This document shows, piece after piece, positions 10,040 through 19,319 of a stretch of 58,789 nt of DNA. Position numbers and translations under genes: made by a program. The DNA comes from Streptomyces sp. LUP47B. Lineage in GTDB: Bacteria; Actinomycetota; Actinomycetes; Streptomycetales; Streptomycetaceae. Position 1 is the first letter of the stretch, and each line of letters opens with the position of its first letter. Location of the stretch: contig NZ_MJAH01000030.1 of assembly GCF_001746295.1 (NCBI RefSeq), positions 9,677 to 68,465 on the forward strand. Direction: 5' to 3'. A model generated the notes under the pieces. The model was given only the letters and a program-made list of their open reading frames with translations, was not told where the DNA came from and did no database searches.

Positions 10040-10375
10040 TCAGCAGGCCTCGTGCAGGACCCGGATGCCGTCCTCGCCCGGGATGGCGGCATACGCCTGC
10101 TGCTCATGCTCCACGCGGGCGGTGCGGAGGAGACGCCACCACGACGTCACAGTCGGCCGACGGCGAAGGAGTGCCCGCCGCTCGCGTTCGGTCATCCCGC
10201 CCCAGACGCCGTGCTCGACGCGCTGATCCAGGGCATAGGCCAGGCATTCGGTGCGAACAGGGCAGCCGGTACACACGGCCTTCGCCCGGTTTTGCGCGGC
10301 TCCCTCAACGAACAGTTCGTCCGGGTCGGCGCTCTTGCACAGCCCCCGGTCGCCCCAGTCAGTATCCGTTATCAC
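10040..10375 (-). CDS. WhiB-family iron-sulfur transcriptional regulator
   Basis: About 111 aa from a GTG at 10375 (an ATG at 10423 would add 16 residues). The WhiB domain is intact: four cysteines in the order C-x(n)-C-x2-C-x5-C (GLCKS, AVCTGCP, TEC) that would hold a [4Fe-4S] cluster, then the GVWGGMTERERR turn motif and a basic RRRP tail for DNA contact. WhiB proteins act with the principal sigma factor to control development, redox response or antibiotic resistance in actinobacteria. The minus frame stays open upstream through the antisense of the tRNA gene; that extension is not real. The exact Wbl subtype is not assigned. Confidence 0.88.
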   Translation of the reverse strand: MITDTDWGDRGLCKSADPDELFVEGAAQNRAKAVCTGCPVRTECLAYALDQRVEHGVWGGMTERERRALLRRRPTVTSWWRLLRTARVEHEQQAYAAIPGEDGIRVLHEAC

Positions 10376-10694
10376 CTCGGCACCGTCCCCTCCCCGAATC
10401 CGCCAGCAGCTACGCCCGGCCATGCGGCAGGCATGTGACAGTACGCGAGGCCGGTGCTGCGCGTTCAGCAGCGGAAGAGCACCCAACTCCTTCGAGTGAC
10501 GCGGACTTGCCACAGCGTGGGCCGGGGCGATAATGGCGATCCAAGCGGGGATGTCGTAGGCGAACCCCTCCCTCGCTTTCCGGCCATCGCAAGGCGTGGC
10601 GACTTCGGGCATTCTGGGGGCGTGCTCAACGACGGCCACGAACCATCGACTGGCCATTGCTGGCTCGGAACATGTTGTACGGTGGTCCAACCGA

Positions 10695-10768
10695 CGCGGG
10701 GTGGAGCAGCTCGGTAGCTCGCTGGGCTCATAACCCAGAGGTCGCAGGTTCAAATCCTGTCCCCGCTA
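10695..10768 (+). tRNA. Initiator tRNA-fMet (CAT)
   Basis: A 74-base cloverleaf with acceptor stem CGCGGGG/CCCCGCT whose first pair is mismatched, and an anticodon arm closed by three G-C pairs (GGG-CTCATAA-CCC). Both are identity marks of initiator tRNA. The T loop is TTCAAAT. CCA is not encoded, as is common in Streptomyces. A strong hairpin terminator follows. Confidence 0.95.
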
Positions 10769-10775
10769 CTGGAGT

Positions 10776-10808
10776 TCGGCCTCCGCCGCAGTGAGCGGCG
10801 GAGGCCGA
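10776..10808 (+). terminator. Hairpin terminator after tRNA-fMet
   Basis: Perfect 14-bp stem (10776-10789 with 10795-10808) and a 5-base AGTGA loop, followed by a T-rich CGTCTTTCTC tract. It starts eight bases after the tRNA. Confidence 0.85.
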
Positions 10809-10959
10809 CGTCTTTCTCGGGCGCGTCGGCCCCACCGCCGAAATCACTCCTAGATGTCACACACATCTGGGTGGCACCCCCGTAGCGCCGCGAGGTCGTC
10901 CGGATCGCCACCTTGGGTAGCAGTTCAGTGCTCGCCCCAGCAGGTCCACGGCACTGGGG

Positions 10960-11115
10960 TGAGACCGAGCCGGTGGGCGGCCCGATGAGCGACCTCGACA
11001 GCACACGGTACGGGGGCCGGAAGGGTGTGGGCCGGGCTCCTGTGATGTCGGCGACGGTGTCGCGGGCGCGGGGGAAGTCGGCGTAGGCCGCGCAGGAGCA
11101 GTGGGCGATGCGTTT
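10960..11115 (-). pseudogene. Polysaccharide deacetylase (NodB) remnant
   Basis: A short minus-strand frame reads ...DTVADITGARPTPFRPPYR, which is the FRPPYG motif region of NodB-type polysaccharide deacetylases with the final Gly changed to Arg. No catalytic His-box and no start are present. The fragment lies between the tRNA terminator and the lipoprotein gene; 10,810-10,960 and 11,115-11,255 show nothing else convincing. Confidence 0.4.
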
Positions 11116-11255
11116 GGCGGCTGGACACAGGTGGCCTGCACAGCCTCCTGGCGGCAGCAGAAGGCCGTGCGGTGCGCCCGTCGGTCGAGCGCCGTGTCCG
11201 ACCTGCTCCGGTCGGGGCCGGTCGGACACGGCGACGTACAGGGAACTCGCCCGGG

Positions 11256-12701
11256 CTACACCTTGCCGTCCGCGAGCTTCCACTCCCGGTGCAACGTGCC
11301 CAGGGGGATGGGGTATTGGAGGACGGAGGTGCCAAAGACGGACAGCTGGAGCACCAGGGTGCCGCTCAGGTCGACGCCGCCGTAGAGCGTCCAAGCACCG
11401 GTTACTCCGATATGGGGCTTGGTGTGGGAGCCGGCCGGGATGGTTCCGGTGACTGTGCCCGCGGCTTCGGCACGCAGGTAGGGAGCCAGGTCGGCGGAGA
11501 CACCCACGGCGCCGTACAGGCCGACAGAGGGCTGTACACCGAGGGCCGCCTTCACGCGTCCGGCGGCTGTGACGGACGTACGGACCGGGGTGCTTGCCAT
11601 GTGGGATTCGCTGACCGGTGTCCAGCCCTTGCCCGTGACGAAGGTGCCGCCCGCCTTGAAGTCGCCCTTGAAGTTCTGCTGGACGTCGACGGTGACGCCG
11701 CCGTCCGCACTGACCTCGAAGTAGCAGGTCAGGTCGAGGTTCACCACGACGGGAACGGGGCCCACCTGGATCACGGGGTCGGCGTGCAGCTTGGCGAACG
11801 GCACCCGGTACGGCTTCGCGGAGGCGGCGACGCGCCCCTTGAGCGCCCACTGCGAAGACCAGTCACCGGAGACGCCCAGTGAGGCCGCCCCCGGTCCGGA
11901 ACCGGTGGAGCGGGCCGAGGCCCCTCCGTCGTAGGAGAAGTCAACCTCGGGTGCGACCTGGACGAACCCGGACACCGATGCCGCAGCCGAGGCTGGTGCA
12001 CCCTCGGCCGTGGCGACCTTCGTGGCGACGTCGACCCGCAGGCTGCCGAGCGGCACCCTCGTGCCCTCGGGACCTGAGTGGATGTCTCTCGTCTTCGCCC
12101 AGGAGACCTTCACGTCAGGCAGCAGGCGCTCGACGTCGAAGGAGGCGGGGTCGACGGGGACGGTGCCCTTGGCCTGGCTGTCGCCGAGCAAGGTGTCCAG
12201 GGTCGTCGGTGCGGTCTGCACCTCGGTGCCCTCGGCCGTCTCGTCGATCACCTTGGTGACCTTGACGAGGAGCCCGTCCGGTGCGCCGGGCGCGGGTGCG
12301 CTGGCGATGACGTCACCGATGGCGGCAGGGCGGGGGGCCGCGGTGCCGCCGGGCGTCACGTTCGGCGACGGCGAGGAACCCCCGCTGCCGGCAGCGGATA
12401 TGACGGCCCGTCGGGTACGGCTGTCGTACGACCGGACCTTGAGCGAGCTCTTGTGTGCTCTTCCACCGCCCGTGCGGGGCCGCGCGACGGCCGTCGAGGC
12501 GGGCGCCGCCGCGGGGGCGGCGGCCACGGCGAGGGGCTGGTCCTTGTCCGCAGTCGCGGTCGCGGAGGTGCCGGCGTCCGGGATCCGTTCGGCGGCGGGG
12601 GAGTGGGAGCCGGGGTCTGCGGAGCAGCCGGCTGCGAGGAACAGGGCGGAGGCGGCGAGGGCGGGCACGAGGGCGCGCAGGGGCCGCTTGCGAGGGCGCA
12701 A
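11256..12701 (-). CDS. Secreted lipoprotein, beta-rich, unknown function
   Basis: With a TTG start at 12701 (AGGA about 7 bases upstream) the protein is 481 aa and opens with a compact signal peptide, RPRKRPLRALVPALAASALFLAAGC, ending in a lipobox (L-A-A-G-C). An ATG at 12776 would add 25 residues that do not look like a signal. After the lipid cysteine comes an Ala/Pro/Thr-rich linker of ~130 residues, then a domain of ~300 residues with alternating hydrophobic and Gly/Val strands and one internal Cys. I do not recognise the family. It should be anchored on the outer face of the membrane. It stands alone on this strand. Confidence 0.75.
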   Translation of the reverse strand: MRPRKRPLRALVPALAASALFLAAGCSADPGSHSPAAERIPDAGTSATATADKDQPLAVAAAPAAAPASTAVARPRTGGGRAHKSSLKVRSYDSRTRRAVISAAGSGGSSPSPNVTPGGTAAPRPAAIGDVIASAPAPGAPDGLLVKVTKVIDETAEGTEVQTAPTTLDTLLGDSQAKGTVPVDPASFDVERLLPDVKVSWAKTRDIHSGPEGTRVPLGSLRVDVATKVATAEGAPASAAASVSGFVQVAPEVDFSYDGGASARSTGSGPGAASLGVSGDWSSQWALKGRVAASAKPYRVPFAKLHADPVIQVGPVPVVVNLDLTCYFEVSADGGVTVDVQQNFKGDFKAGGTFVTGKGWTPVSESHMASTPVRTSVTAAGRVKAALGVQPSVGLYGAVGVSADLAPYLRAEAAGTVTGTIPAGSHTKPHIGVTGAWTLYGGVDLSGTLVLQLSVFGTSVLQYPIPLGTLHREWKLADGKV

Positions 12702-12879
12702 GATCAGTCCTGAGGGGGGGTGGAGGGTATCTGGAGTTACCGGTGAGTAACTGTCGATCGGATGTGAGCATGCCATGAAGGCTGTCGGGTCGCCACTCCA
12801 TCCGGAGTGACCTGCACCACGGCCGCAGAGACACGAACTCTCGTAACCAGCAAGCAAGTTGAGAACAACGCAGAGTTCG

Positions 12880-13510
12880 AGACCGCCTACCGCCACGCGT
12901 TCGCTCGACCTCGTCGAGGCGGCCGCCCGCGCCGGGCGGACGGCAGAGCGAACCCGCACATGGCCGACATCCACCACTCAGGCGTCGCCGACCTCTCGCC
13001 CCGGCTCGCTATCGTCGCGGCCGCCGCAACCGGGAGGACGGCCCCGGCCGCGTCGTTCCGTGAGGCATTCGACTCCGCGCTCGCCACCCCGGCAGCAAGC
13101 CGCTGGCCGTTCGCACAGGCGCGGATCCGGCTCGCCTACGCTGAACGCCTACGCCGAGCACAGTCCGCCTCCGAAGCCCGGCACCAACTGAGGAAAGCCC
13201 TCGACACCTTCGAACGCCTCCGCGCCGCCCCATAGGCGGCTGGGCGGCACGCGCACCCGCCGAACTCCACGCAAGCGGCACACCCACCACTCACCTGGCC
13301 CCCGGGCCGACCGCTCCGCTCACCCCGCAGGAACGCGAGATCGCTGCGCTCGCCGCAGCGGGCCTCACCAATAAGCAGATCGGCGAACGGCTCTATCTCT
13401 CCCCCCGCACCGTGAGCACCCACCTGGACAACGCGTTCCCCAAGCTCGGCATCAGCTCACGAGCAGCACTACGCGACGCACTCGCAGAGCAGCCACCCGC
13501 CAGCGCCTGA
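12880..13510 (+). pseudogene. C-terminal remnant of a large LuxR-family regulator
   Basis: Two frames together encode the tail of an AAA/TPR LuxR protein. The first (to the stop near 13235) reads HMADIHHSGVADLSPRLAIVAAAA...FARIRLAY-like TPR helices; after a frameshift near 13230 the second gives LTPQEREIAALAAAGLTNKQIGERLYLSPRTVSTHL, a textbook LuxR helix-turn-helix, and stops at 13508-13510. A further shift near 12,950 separates the VEAAARAGR segment. The N-terminal ATPase part is absent. Not functional. Confidence 0.75.
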
Positions 13511-13924
13511 ACGGCATGAACACCACGACAGCACCGGGGCGCGATCGCGTAGGCGCAGGTCCAGGAGAAAATCCGACGGCGCGCGGGTGCCCCGGATCGG
13601 CGTCGGCGTGCGTCCGCCCCATCCCGGTCAGCTGCGCGACGAGGCTGTCCGCTCCGAGCAGGTCTGGTTGGCCTCGGAGCGCGGGAGCAGCGCTGGCAGG
13701 TTGCGCACCGTACGGGGCTGGTCGCTCGACTCGTCCGATAGGGCACCGGAGAGCAGGCTCCTGGTGGTCCGGTCGTCGCACGTCCCGGTGCGTCGGGTTG
13801 CTGATGTTCTCTGGCCGGTGTGCCGATCGGACCGGGAGTGTGGCCGGTCGGCCGACGCGGTGTCGCGGTGGGTGCCTCTAGCGTCGTTCGGACCGGGCCA
13901 CCGCGTTTTCGAGGGGAATGTTCG
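13511..13924. other. Gene-free stretch upstream of the Clp-N-like gene
   Basis: About 410 bases with no frame I can support on either strand. The right end carries GAGGGGAATG just before the ATG at 13925, so the promoter of the next gene should lie here, but I see no clear -35/-10 pair. Confidence 0.4.
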
Positions 13925-15151
13925 ATGGATCAGCCAGGAACGACCGCACCACACGCCGACGCCACGGCCGTGATCGGGGCGACCATGGAGTTCGAGCCGG
14001 ATGTCATGGACCTCCTCGTGGGGGCACTGCGCCGTGGGGTCAGGCACGAGTTGCCGGCCGTGGGGACGGACACGCTGCTGGGAGAGCTCGTGATGGGGGA
14101 CACGGACGCCGGTGCGGCGATCGCCCCAGGGATGCGGAAGGCCGGTTCACTCAGCGGCATGATCTCCGGCCGGGCGGACCGGGGTTGGGTGAGCCACGAC
14201 GAGACCTACGATGCGCCGGTCGCGGCCTGCGCGGAAGCCGACGGGGTGGAGGTCGATGCCGCCTGGCGTGAGGCGGGATGGCGCTTCGGCCTCGGCTCGC
14301 GCGTACCGGCTTCGCAGAGCCCGGTACTGCCCGTGATGACCGGCGCCATGCGCGGATGCCTGCTCCTCGCACTCAGGTCGGCCCGCGCCGAGGGGACGAT
14401 CTCGGTGCGCTGCCGCCATGTTGCCCGTGCCCTGCTGGATCTGCCGGGCAGCAGGGCACAGGAGGCCCTGCTGCTGCAGAAGCTGGATACGGCCGCTGCG
14501 GCAACCAAGCTCGACGCGCTGGACGCGAGCGCCCCGGCACGGACCGAGGGGCCGGAATCCCGCGGTGTCACCCTTCTGCGCCGGGCCGGAACGCTGGGCA
14601 GGAGCGGCAACCGCCTGACACGCGCGCTGACTTCGTGGACCTCCGGTACCTTCGTGAACGGCTCACCGCTGCTGTTCGCGGTCTCGGTGGAGGCCGTGCG
14701 GCAAGCGGTACGGTGCGGGCGCGCGGCGGCGGAACCGGTGGATCTTCTGCTGGGGATACTGGCCCTGGACCGGGCCCTGTCCGTTGCCGGGCACTCGCTT
14801 CCCCGGAGTCTGGCGGACGCCAACGCTGCCGCAACCCTGATGCGCCGGAACGGTGTGCGGCAGATTTCTTTGGTCTCCTCGGCTTCGGCAATCCCGTCCG
14901 CCGTCGTTCCCGACGGTGACCGGGTGCGTCTGTCCGCTGCCGCCGACCGGATCATGGCGGCCGCCCGGCTGTCCGCCGCCGAGCACGGATCGCCCACGGT
15001 CGGGACGCTCCACCTGTTGTCCGCGCTGCTCGACGAGCCGGCGGCGGACGTGGACGCCGGGGATGGCGGCGCGATCGTACGGCTGCTGGCCGCCGGCCAG
15101 GTGGACATGGCCGCACTGCGGGCAGAGCTGAGCCTACGGCTGGGCGCATGA
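13925..15151 (+). CDS. Clp N-terminal-domain-like repeat protein
   Basis: Protein of 408 aa; the start at 13925 has GAGGGGA about 8 bases upstream. It has several helical repeats resembling the Clp_N (ClpA/ClpC N-domain) fold: residues ~18-60 (FEPDVMDLLVGALRR...TDTLLGELVMGD), a middle repeat, and ~330-400 (LSAAADRIMAAARLSAAEHGSPTVGTLHLLSALLDE). No AAA+ module follows, so it is not a chaperone ATPase; stand-alone Clp-N proteins may act as adaptors or in ligand binding. It precedes a sensor kinase by 85 bases on the same strand, suggesting co-regulation. Confidence 0.72.
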   Translation: MDQPGTTAPHADATAVIGATMEFEPDVMDLLVGALRRGVRHELPAVGTDTLLGELVMGDTDAGAAIAPGMRKAGSLSGMISGRADRGWVSHDETYDAPVAACAEADGVEVDAAWREAGWRFGLGSRVPASQSPVLPVMTGAMRGCLLLALRSARAEGTISVRCRHVARALLDLPGSRAQEALLLQKLDTAAAATKLDALDASAPARTEGPESRGVTLLRRAGTLGRSGNRLTRALTSWTSGTFVNGSPLLFAVSVEAVRQAVRCGRAAAEPVDLLLGILALDRALSVAGHSLPRSLADANAAATLMRRNGVRQISLVSSASAIPSAVVPDGDRVRLSAAADRIMAAARLSAAEHGSPTVGTLHLLSALLDEPAADVDAGDGGAIVRLLAAGQVDMAALRAELSLRLGA

Positions 15152-15236
15152 CACCCGGGGCCCGCCATGCGGCGACCACGACCACCGCGGCTACCGTTCT
15201 GCCCGGGAGATCGACGGTGGCCGGGCAGGGGTGATG

Positions 15237-16727
15237 ATGAGTCAGGTGTCCGAAGACGTACAGCCGCCGCGTCCGTCCGTGCGGCTGGCGCGCACGCTGA
15301 CCGGCGTGTCGGGGTGGGTGCGCCGGGAGGCGGCCGAGGGCTGGGCCGCTGTACGTACCGCTGAGCGTCGTACGGTCGCCGGCGAGGCGCTGGCTTGTGT
15401 TCTGGCGGCAGCTTTCTGCCTGCTGCCGCTGCTGACGGTTCCCGTGGAAAGGCCGCTGTCAGCGATACTTGAGGGCGTGTGGGCGGCGCTGGTCGTCCCC
15501 GCTCGACGCGGTCGGCCGGCCGCCGCCGTTGTGTCCGCCTCCTTGCTGCTCGTGGGTGCCAACATATGGACGCTGGCGGTGGTACCGCTGATCGTGCTCT
15601 CCGCCACCCGTCGAATCGCGCCGCCGCGACGCGCGTGGCAGGTCGCGGCGCTGGCCTGTGCCACCGTCGGCGTTCTGACCGTCGCCTCCGCCCCGGTCCA
15701 CTCCGAGTCCCTGCTGTTGCAACTGGCCGGCAACGCGGTCTCAGCGCTGCTGCTCGTACTGCTCCCCACCCTGGCCGGAACCCTGCTGGGGCAGCGGCGG
15801 CCCCTGGTCAGCCTGCTGCGGGAACGCAACGCCTATCTGGAACAGACCCGCACGCTGGCCGCCGCTGCCGCCCGAACCCAGGAACGGACCCGGATCGCGG
15901 GAGAGATGCACGATCTCCTGGGCCACCGCCTGAGCCTGATCTCGGTGCACGCCGGGGCCCTTGAACTCACCGCCGCGCGACAGGCACCCGCCCTCGTGGA
16001 ACAGGCCGAGCTGTTGCGTACAACCGCCGGAACGGCCATGGGGGAACTTCGCGAAATCCTCGGTGTCCTGCGGCACTCGGACCTCACGGACCCGACGGAC
16101 AGCACCGGGGAAGAGAAGGGAACGCGTGAGGACATCACCGCTCTGGTGACGGAATCCCGGCGGACAGGCAGCACCGTCGAGCTCGACTGGTCCGTCCCCG
16201 ACCTGCCCGAACTCGACCTCCGTACGCGTCAGGCGATCCACCGGATGGTCCGCGAAGGACTGACGAACGTGCTGAAACACGCAGCCGGCGCCCCCACCAG
16301 GGTAGAGGTGAAAAGCACCGACAAGGGGATCGAGGTGTCCGTCAGCAACGAGGCACCGCGGGCGGCGAACCACTCCCAGGGCGGAAGCCGCAGCGGGCTG
16401 GCCGGCTGCCAGGAACGGATCGCCTTACTCGGCGGCACATTCTCAGCGGGCACCCTGACGAACGGCGGCTTCCGTATGGCGGCTTGGCTACCCAACCACG
16501 GCAGGATCCCTCAACCCACCGCGCATGAGGGGGCCTTCGTCGAAACTCCTCCAGACACGGTCCGCCTACCCCCCGCAGGCATCGGGCAGGAAGGCGCCCG
16601 TGCCCCGTTGTCGGACGAGATCCTGACCTGGCCGAGGGTCCTGGGATCGGGTTGTGTGGCGCTGCTCGTGGTCCTGCCGACGGTGGGCTTCCTCGTCGTA
16701 CTGCTGACGACTGCGGCCCTAAGATGA
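15237..16727 (+). CDS. Membrane sensor histidine kinase (NarL/DesK class)
   Basis: About 496 aa; GTG/ATG/ATG codons at 15231-15239 are all possible and I prefer 15237 because AGGGG ends at 15231. Five or so N-terminal hydrophobic segments (residues ~52-190) precede a HisKA_3 dimerisation box (RIAGEMHDLLGHRLSL; phospho-His ~225) and a HATPase domain with the N-box HRMVREGLTNVLKHA and a G-box SGLAGCQERIALLGG. Unusually, a further hydrophobic segment closes the protein after the catalytic domain, so its C-terminus is membrane-bound. The response regulator follows after 4 bases. The signal sensed is unknown. Confidence 0.93.
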   Translation: MSQVSEDVQPPRPSVRLARTLTGVSGWVRREAAEGWAAVRTAERRTVAGEALACVLAAAFCLLPLLTVPVERPLSAILEGVWAALVVPARRGRPAAAVVSASLLLVGANIWTLAVVPLIVLSATRRIAPPRRAWQVAALACATVGVLTVASAPVHSESLLLQLAGNAVSALLLVLLPTLAGTLLGQRRPLVSLLRERNAYLEQTRTLAAAAARTQERTRIAGEMHDLLGHRLSLISVHAGALELTAARQAPALVEQAELLRTTAGTAMGELREILGVLRHSDLTDPTDSTGEEKGTREDITALVTESRRTGSTVELDWSVPDLPELDLRTRQAIHRMVREGLTNVLKHAAGAPTRVEVKSTDKGIEVSVSNEAPRAANHSQGGSRSGLAGCQERIALLGGTFSAGTLTNGGFRMAAWLPNHGRIPQPTAHEGAFVETPPDTVRLPPAGIGQEGARAPLSDEILTWPRVLGSGCVALLVVLPTVGFLVVLLTTAALR

Positions 16728-16731
16728 GCTG

Positions 16732-17382
16732 ATGATCCGAGTCCTGATCGCCGATGACGAGGCACTGATGCGTGCGGGAATCCGGCTGATCCTGCAGAAC
16801 GCCGAGGACATCGAGGTGGTCGCGGAAGCAGGCGACGGTCGCGAAGCCGTTGCGGCGTGCCGGGCCCAGGACATCGACGTCGCCCTCCTCGACATTCAGA
16901 TGCCCACCCGGGACGGAATCTCGGCTGCCGAGGACATCGCCCGTCTTTCGCCCCGCACCTGTGTCGTGATGCTGACGGCGTTCGGCGAGGAAGCGAGTGT
17001 GACGCGAGCCCTGCGGGCCGGGGCGAGCGGCTTTCTCCTCAAGGACACCGGTCCCGCCGATTTGATCCGCGCCGTGCAACTGGCCGCGAAGGGCGAACCG
17101 GTCCTGGCACCCAGGATCACCCGGCAGTTGCTGGAACGCCACGTACGGTCCGGCCGGGACACCGAGGCAGCTGTGCGCAGGACCCAAGAGCTGACCCCGG
17201 CCGAACGGGATGTCCTGCGGCTGCTCGGCGCGGGCTTGTCCAACGCGGAGATCGCCGATCAGCTCTACCTGAGCGCCGGCACGGTCAAGGCGCACATCAG
17301 CCGGATCCTCACCCGCACCGGCTGCGCCAACCGCGTACAGGCCGCCGTCCTCGCGCACGACGCGGGGCTGCTCGCTGGGTGA
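16732..17382 (+). CDS. NarL/FixJ-family response regulator
   Basis: Protein of 216 aa. Receiver domain with acidic pocket D8/D9, phospho-acceptor D54 (LLDIQMP), T82 and K104 (LLKD). The C-terminal LuxR helix-turn-helix (LTPAERDVLRLLGAGLSNAEIADQLYLSAGTVKAHISRIL) spans ~150-205. It is the cognate partner of the kinase just upstream, in one operon. Target genes cannot be read from the sequence. Confidence 0.95.
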   Translation: MIRVLIADDEALMRAGIRLILQNAEDIEVVAEAGDGREAVAACRAQDIDVALLDIQMPTRDGISAAEDIARLSPRTCVVMLTAFGEEASVTRALRAGASGFLLKDTGPADLIRAVQLAAKGEPVLAPRITRQLLERHVRSGRDTEAAVRRTQELTPAERDVLRLLGAGLSNAEIADQLYLSAGTVKAHISRILTRTGCANRVQAAVLAHDAGLLAG

Positions 17383-17396
17383 TCGGCACGGGCGGA

Positions 17397-17421
17397 CCGG
17401 CCCCGGCGTAACCGGGGCCGG
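17397..17421. terminator. Bidirectional hairpin between convergent genes
   Basis: Perfect 10-bp stem CCGGCCCCGG/CCGGGGCCGG with a 5-base loop, placed between the converging response regulator and alcohol dehydrogenase genes. Confidence 0.75.
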
Positions 17422-17455
17422 CGGAGCGTGGCGGCTGTCAACCGCCGTAGGTGGC

Positions 17456-18496
17456 TCAGCGGTTGGGAAGGATGACCGCCCGGCCGTTGACCTTCCCGGT
17501 GTGCAGGCGCTCGTAGGCGAGTGGGGCCTCGTCGAGGAAGTACGTCTCGGTGTGTACGGACACGGCTCCCGAGCGGGCCAGGTTCAGCACCTCGATGAGT
17601 TCGCTCCGGCTGCCCCAGTAGGGCGCGGCGACCGACACCTCGAAGGGCAGGGACCCGAAGCCGACGGGCAGGGCGCCGCCGCCGATGCCGACGATGGTGA
17701 CGTCGCCCTCCACGGCGGCCAGGGCGCCCGCGGTTCGCAAGGTGGGCTCCGCGCCGACGAAGTCGAAGACGGCCTCGGCGCCGAGACCGCCGGTCAAGGT
17801 GCGTACGGCGGCGGCCGCGCCGGCATCGGAGAGCACCGTCTCGTGGGCGCCGACCTCCTTCGCCAGCCGCAGCTTGTCCTCGCTGACGTCGAGGGCGATC
17901 ACGCGGGCCGGCGTGAGCGCGCGCAGCAGTTGGATGGCGACGTGGCCGAGGCCGCCGGTGCCGATGACCACGGCCGTCGAGCCGGGGACCAGCTTCGGCA
18001 TCGATCGCTTGATCGCGTGGTACGGGGTGAGGCCCGCGTCGGTCAGCGGGGCGGCGGCGACCGGGTCCAGGCCATCGAGCGGTACGAGGTGGCGCGGGTC
18101 GTCCACGAGCAAGTACTCGGCGATGGCGCCCGGCCTGCCGAGCCCCGGCGGCCGGATGCCCAGGGCGTCCGCACGCAGGCAGTAGTTCTCCTTGCCCTGC
18201 GCGCACTTGGCGCAGGTGCCACAGCCCCAGGGCCCGTACACCGCGACCGCGTCGCCCTCGCGTACACCGCTGACGCCCGCGCCCAGCGCGGCGACCGTGC
18301 CGACACCTTCGTGGCCGAGGGTGAGCGGAAACTCGTAGGGGAAGTTCTCGGCGGGCCAGCTCATCACCGCGATGTCGGAGTGGCAGACGCCGGCGGCGGT
18401 GACCTTCAACAGGACCTGGCCGGGGCCGGGCTCGGGGTCGGGGACCGCGACCACCTCGGGGGCGGCGCCGATCGTGCGGTACTGCAGTGCCTTCAT
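17456..18496 (-). CDS. Zinc-dependent NAD(P) alcohol dehydrogenase (ADH-A-like)
   Basis: Protein of 346 aa, the normal MDR length. Catalytic zinc ligands C38 (GVCHSD), H62 (GHEG) and D153; structural zinc cysteines C92, C95, C98 and C106; a Rossmann motif GTGGLG at 179-184. The C/H/D ligand set is the one I know from Rhodococcus ADH-A-type secondary alcohol dehydrogenases, so reversible alcohol/ketone or aldehyde oxidation is likely. It is the last gene of a TetR-SDR-ADH operon, 28 bases after the SDR. Confidence 0.92.
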   Translation of the reverse strand: MKALQYRTIGAAPEVVAVPDPEPGPGQVLLKVTAAGVCHSDIAVMSWPAENFPYEFPLTLGHEGVGTVAALGAGVSGVREGDAVAVYGPWGCGTCAKCAQGKENYCLRADALGIRPPGLGRPGAIAEYLLVDDPRHLVPLDGLDPVAAAPLTDAGLTPYHAIKRSMPKLVPGSTAVVIGTGGLGHVAIQLLRALTPARVIALDVSEDKLRLAKEVGAHETVLSDAGAAAAVRTLTGGLGAEAVFDFVGAEPTLRTAGALAAVEGDVTIVGIGGGALPVGFGSLPFEVSVAAPYWGSRSELIEVLNLARSGAVSVHTETYFLDEAPLAYERLHTGKVNGRAVILPNR

Positions 18497-18524
18497 GGTG
18501 CGAAATCCTTTCTGTGCCCGCGGC

Positions 18525-19310
18525 TCAGAGGGCGGTGTAGGCGCCGTCGACCAGGTGGTAGCTGCCGGCCACGAAGGAGGCGCGGTCGGAGAGCAGGAAG
18601 GCGATCAGCTCGGCCACCTCCTCGGGGCGGCCGAGGCGGGCGATCGGGTGGAGGCCGACCAGGCCGTCGTACGCCTCCTGGTCCATGTCCTTCAGCAGCG
18701 GGGTCTCGATGAAGCCGGGGCCGACGACGTTGACGCGGATGTTCTTCGCGGCGTACTCGGCGGCGGCGCTCTTGGTCAGGCCGACCACTCCGTGCTTGGC
18801 GGCGACGTAGGCGGAGGAGCCGGCGAAGCCGACCGAGCCGAGGATGGACGCCACGTTGACGATCGCGCCGCCCTGCCCGGCCGCTTCGATGGCGGGGAGC
18901 TCGTAGCGCAGGGAGTAGAAGACTCCGTCCAGGTTGGTGCGGATGACCCGGCTGTAGGCGTCGAGGTCGTACTCGCCGGTCGGGGCACTCGGGCCACCGA
19001 TGCCGGCGTTGTTGACGGCGAGGTGCAGTGCGCCGAAGGTGTCCACGGCAAAGGCGACGGCGGCGGCAACGGACTCGGGATCGGTCACGTCGAGCTTCAC
19101 GGCGGCGGCCTTGATGCCCTCGGCCTTGAGGTCCTCGGCGGCCTGCGCCGCGCCCTCGGCGTTGTAGTCGGCGATGACGACGTTCGCGCCGCCGGCTCCG
19201 AGACGGCGGGCGGTGGCCAGGCCGATGCCGGAGGCGGCGCCGGTGACCAGGGCGGTACGACCGGCGAACTCACTGTTGTAGGTGAACTCACTGCTGGGGG
19301 TGGTGCTCAT
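18525..19310 (-). CDS. SDR-family oxidoreductase
   Basis: Protein of 261 aa, a classical short-chain dehydrogenase: cofactor motif TGAASGIG at 23-30, NNAG at 100-103, catalytic S155, Y168 and K172, and a C-terminal substrate region RLGRPEEVAELIAFLLSDRASFVAGS. It lies 9 bases downstream of the TetR gene and 28 bases before the ADH, so the three are co-transcribed. The pair could act on consecutive alcohol/ketone steps of one substrate; the substrate is unknown. Confidence 0.93.
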   Translation of the reverse strand: MSTTPSSEFTYNSEFAGRTALVTGAASGIGLATARRLGAGGANVVIADYNAEGAAQAAEDLKAEGIKAAAVKLDVTDPESVAAAVAFAVDTFGALHLAVNNAGIGGPSAPTGEYDLDAYSRVIRTNLDGVFYSLRYELPAIEAAGQGGAIVNVASILGSVGFAGSSAYVAAKHGVVGLTKSAAAEYAAKNIRVNVVGPGFIETPLLKDMDQEAYDGLVGLHPIARLGRPEEVAELIAFLLSDRASFVAGSYHLVDGAYTAL

Positions 19311-19319
19311 GTGCTGTTC

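Noticed and set aside
10376..10753. N-terminal extension of the WhiB gene
   Set aside because: It reads antisense through tRNA-fMet (giving MNLRPLGYEPSELPSC), a common artefact.
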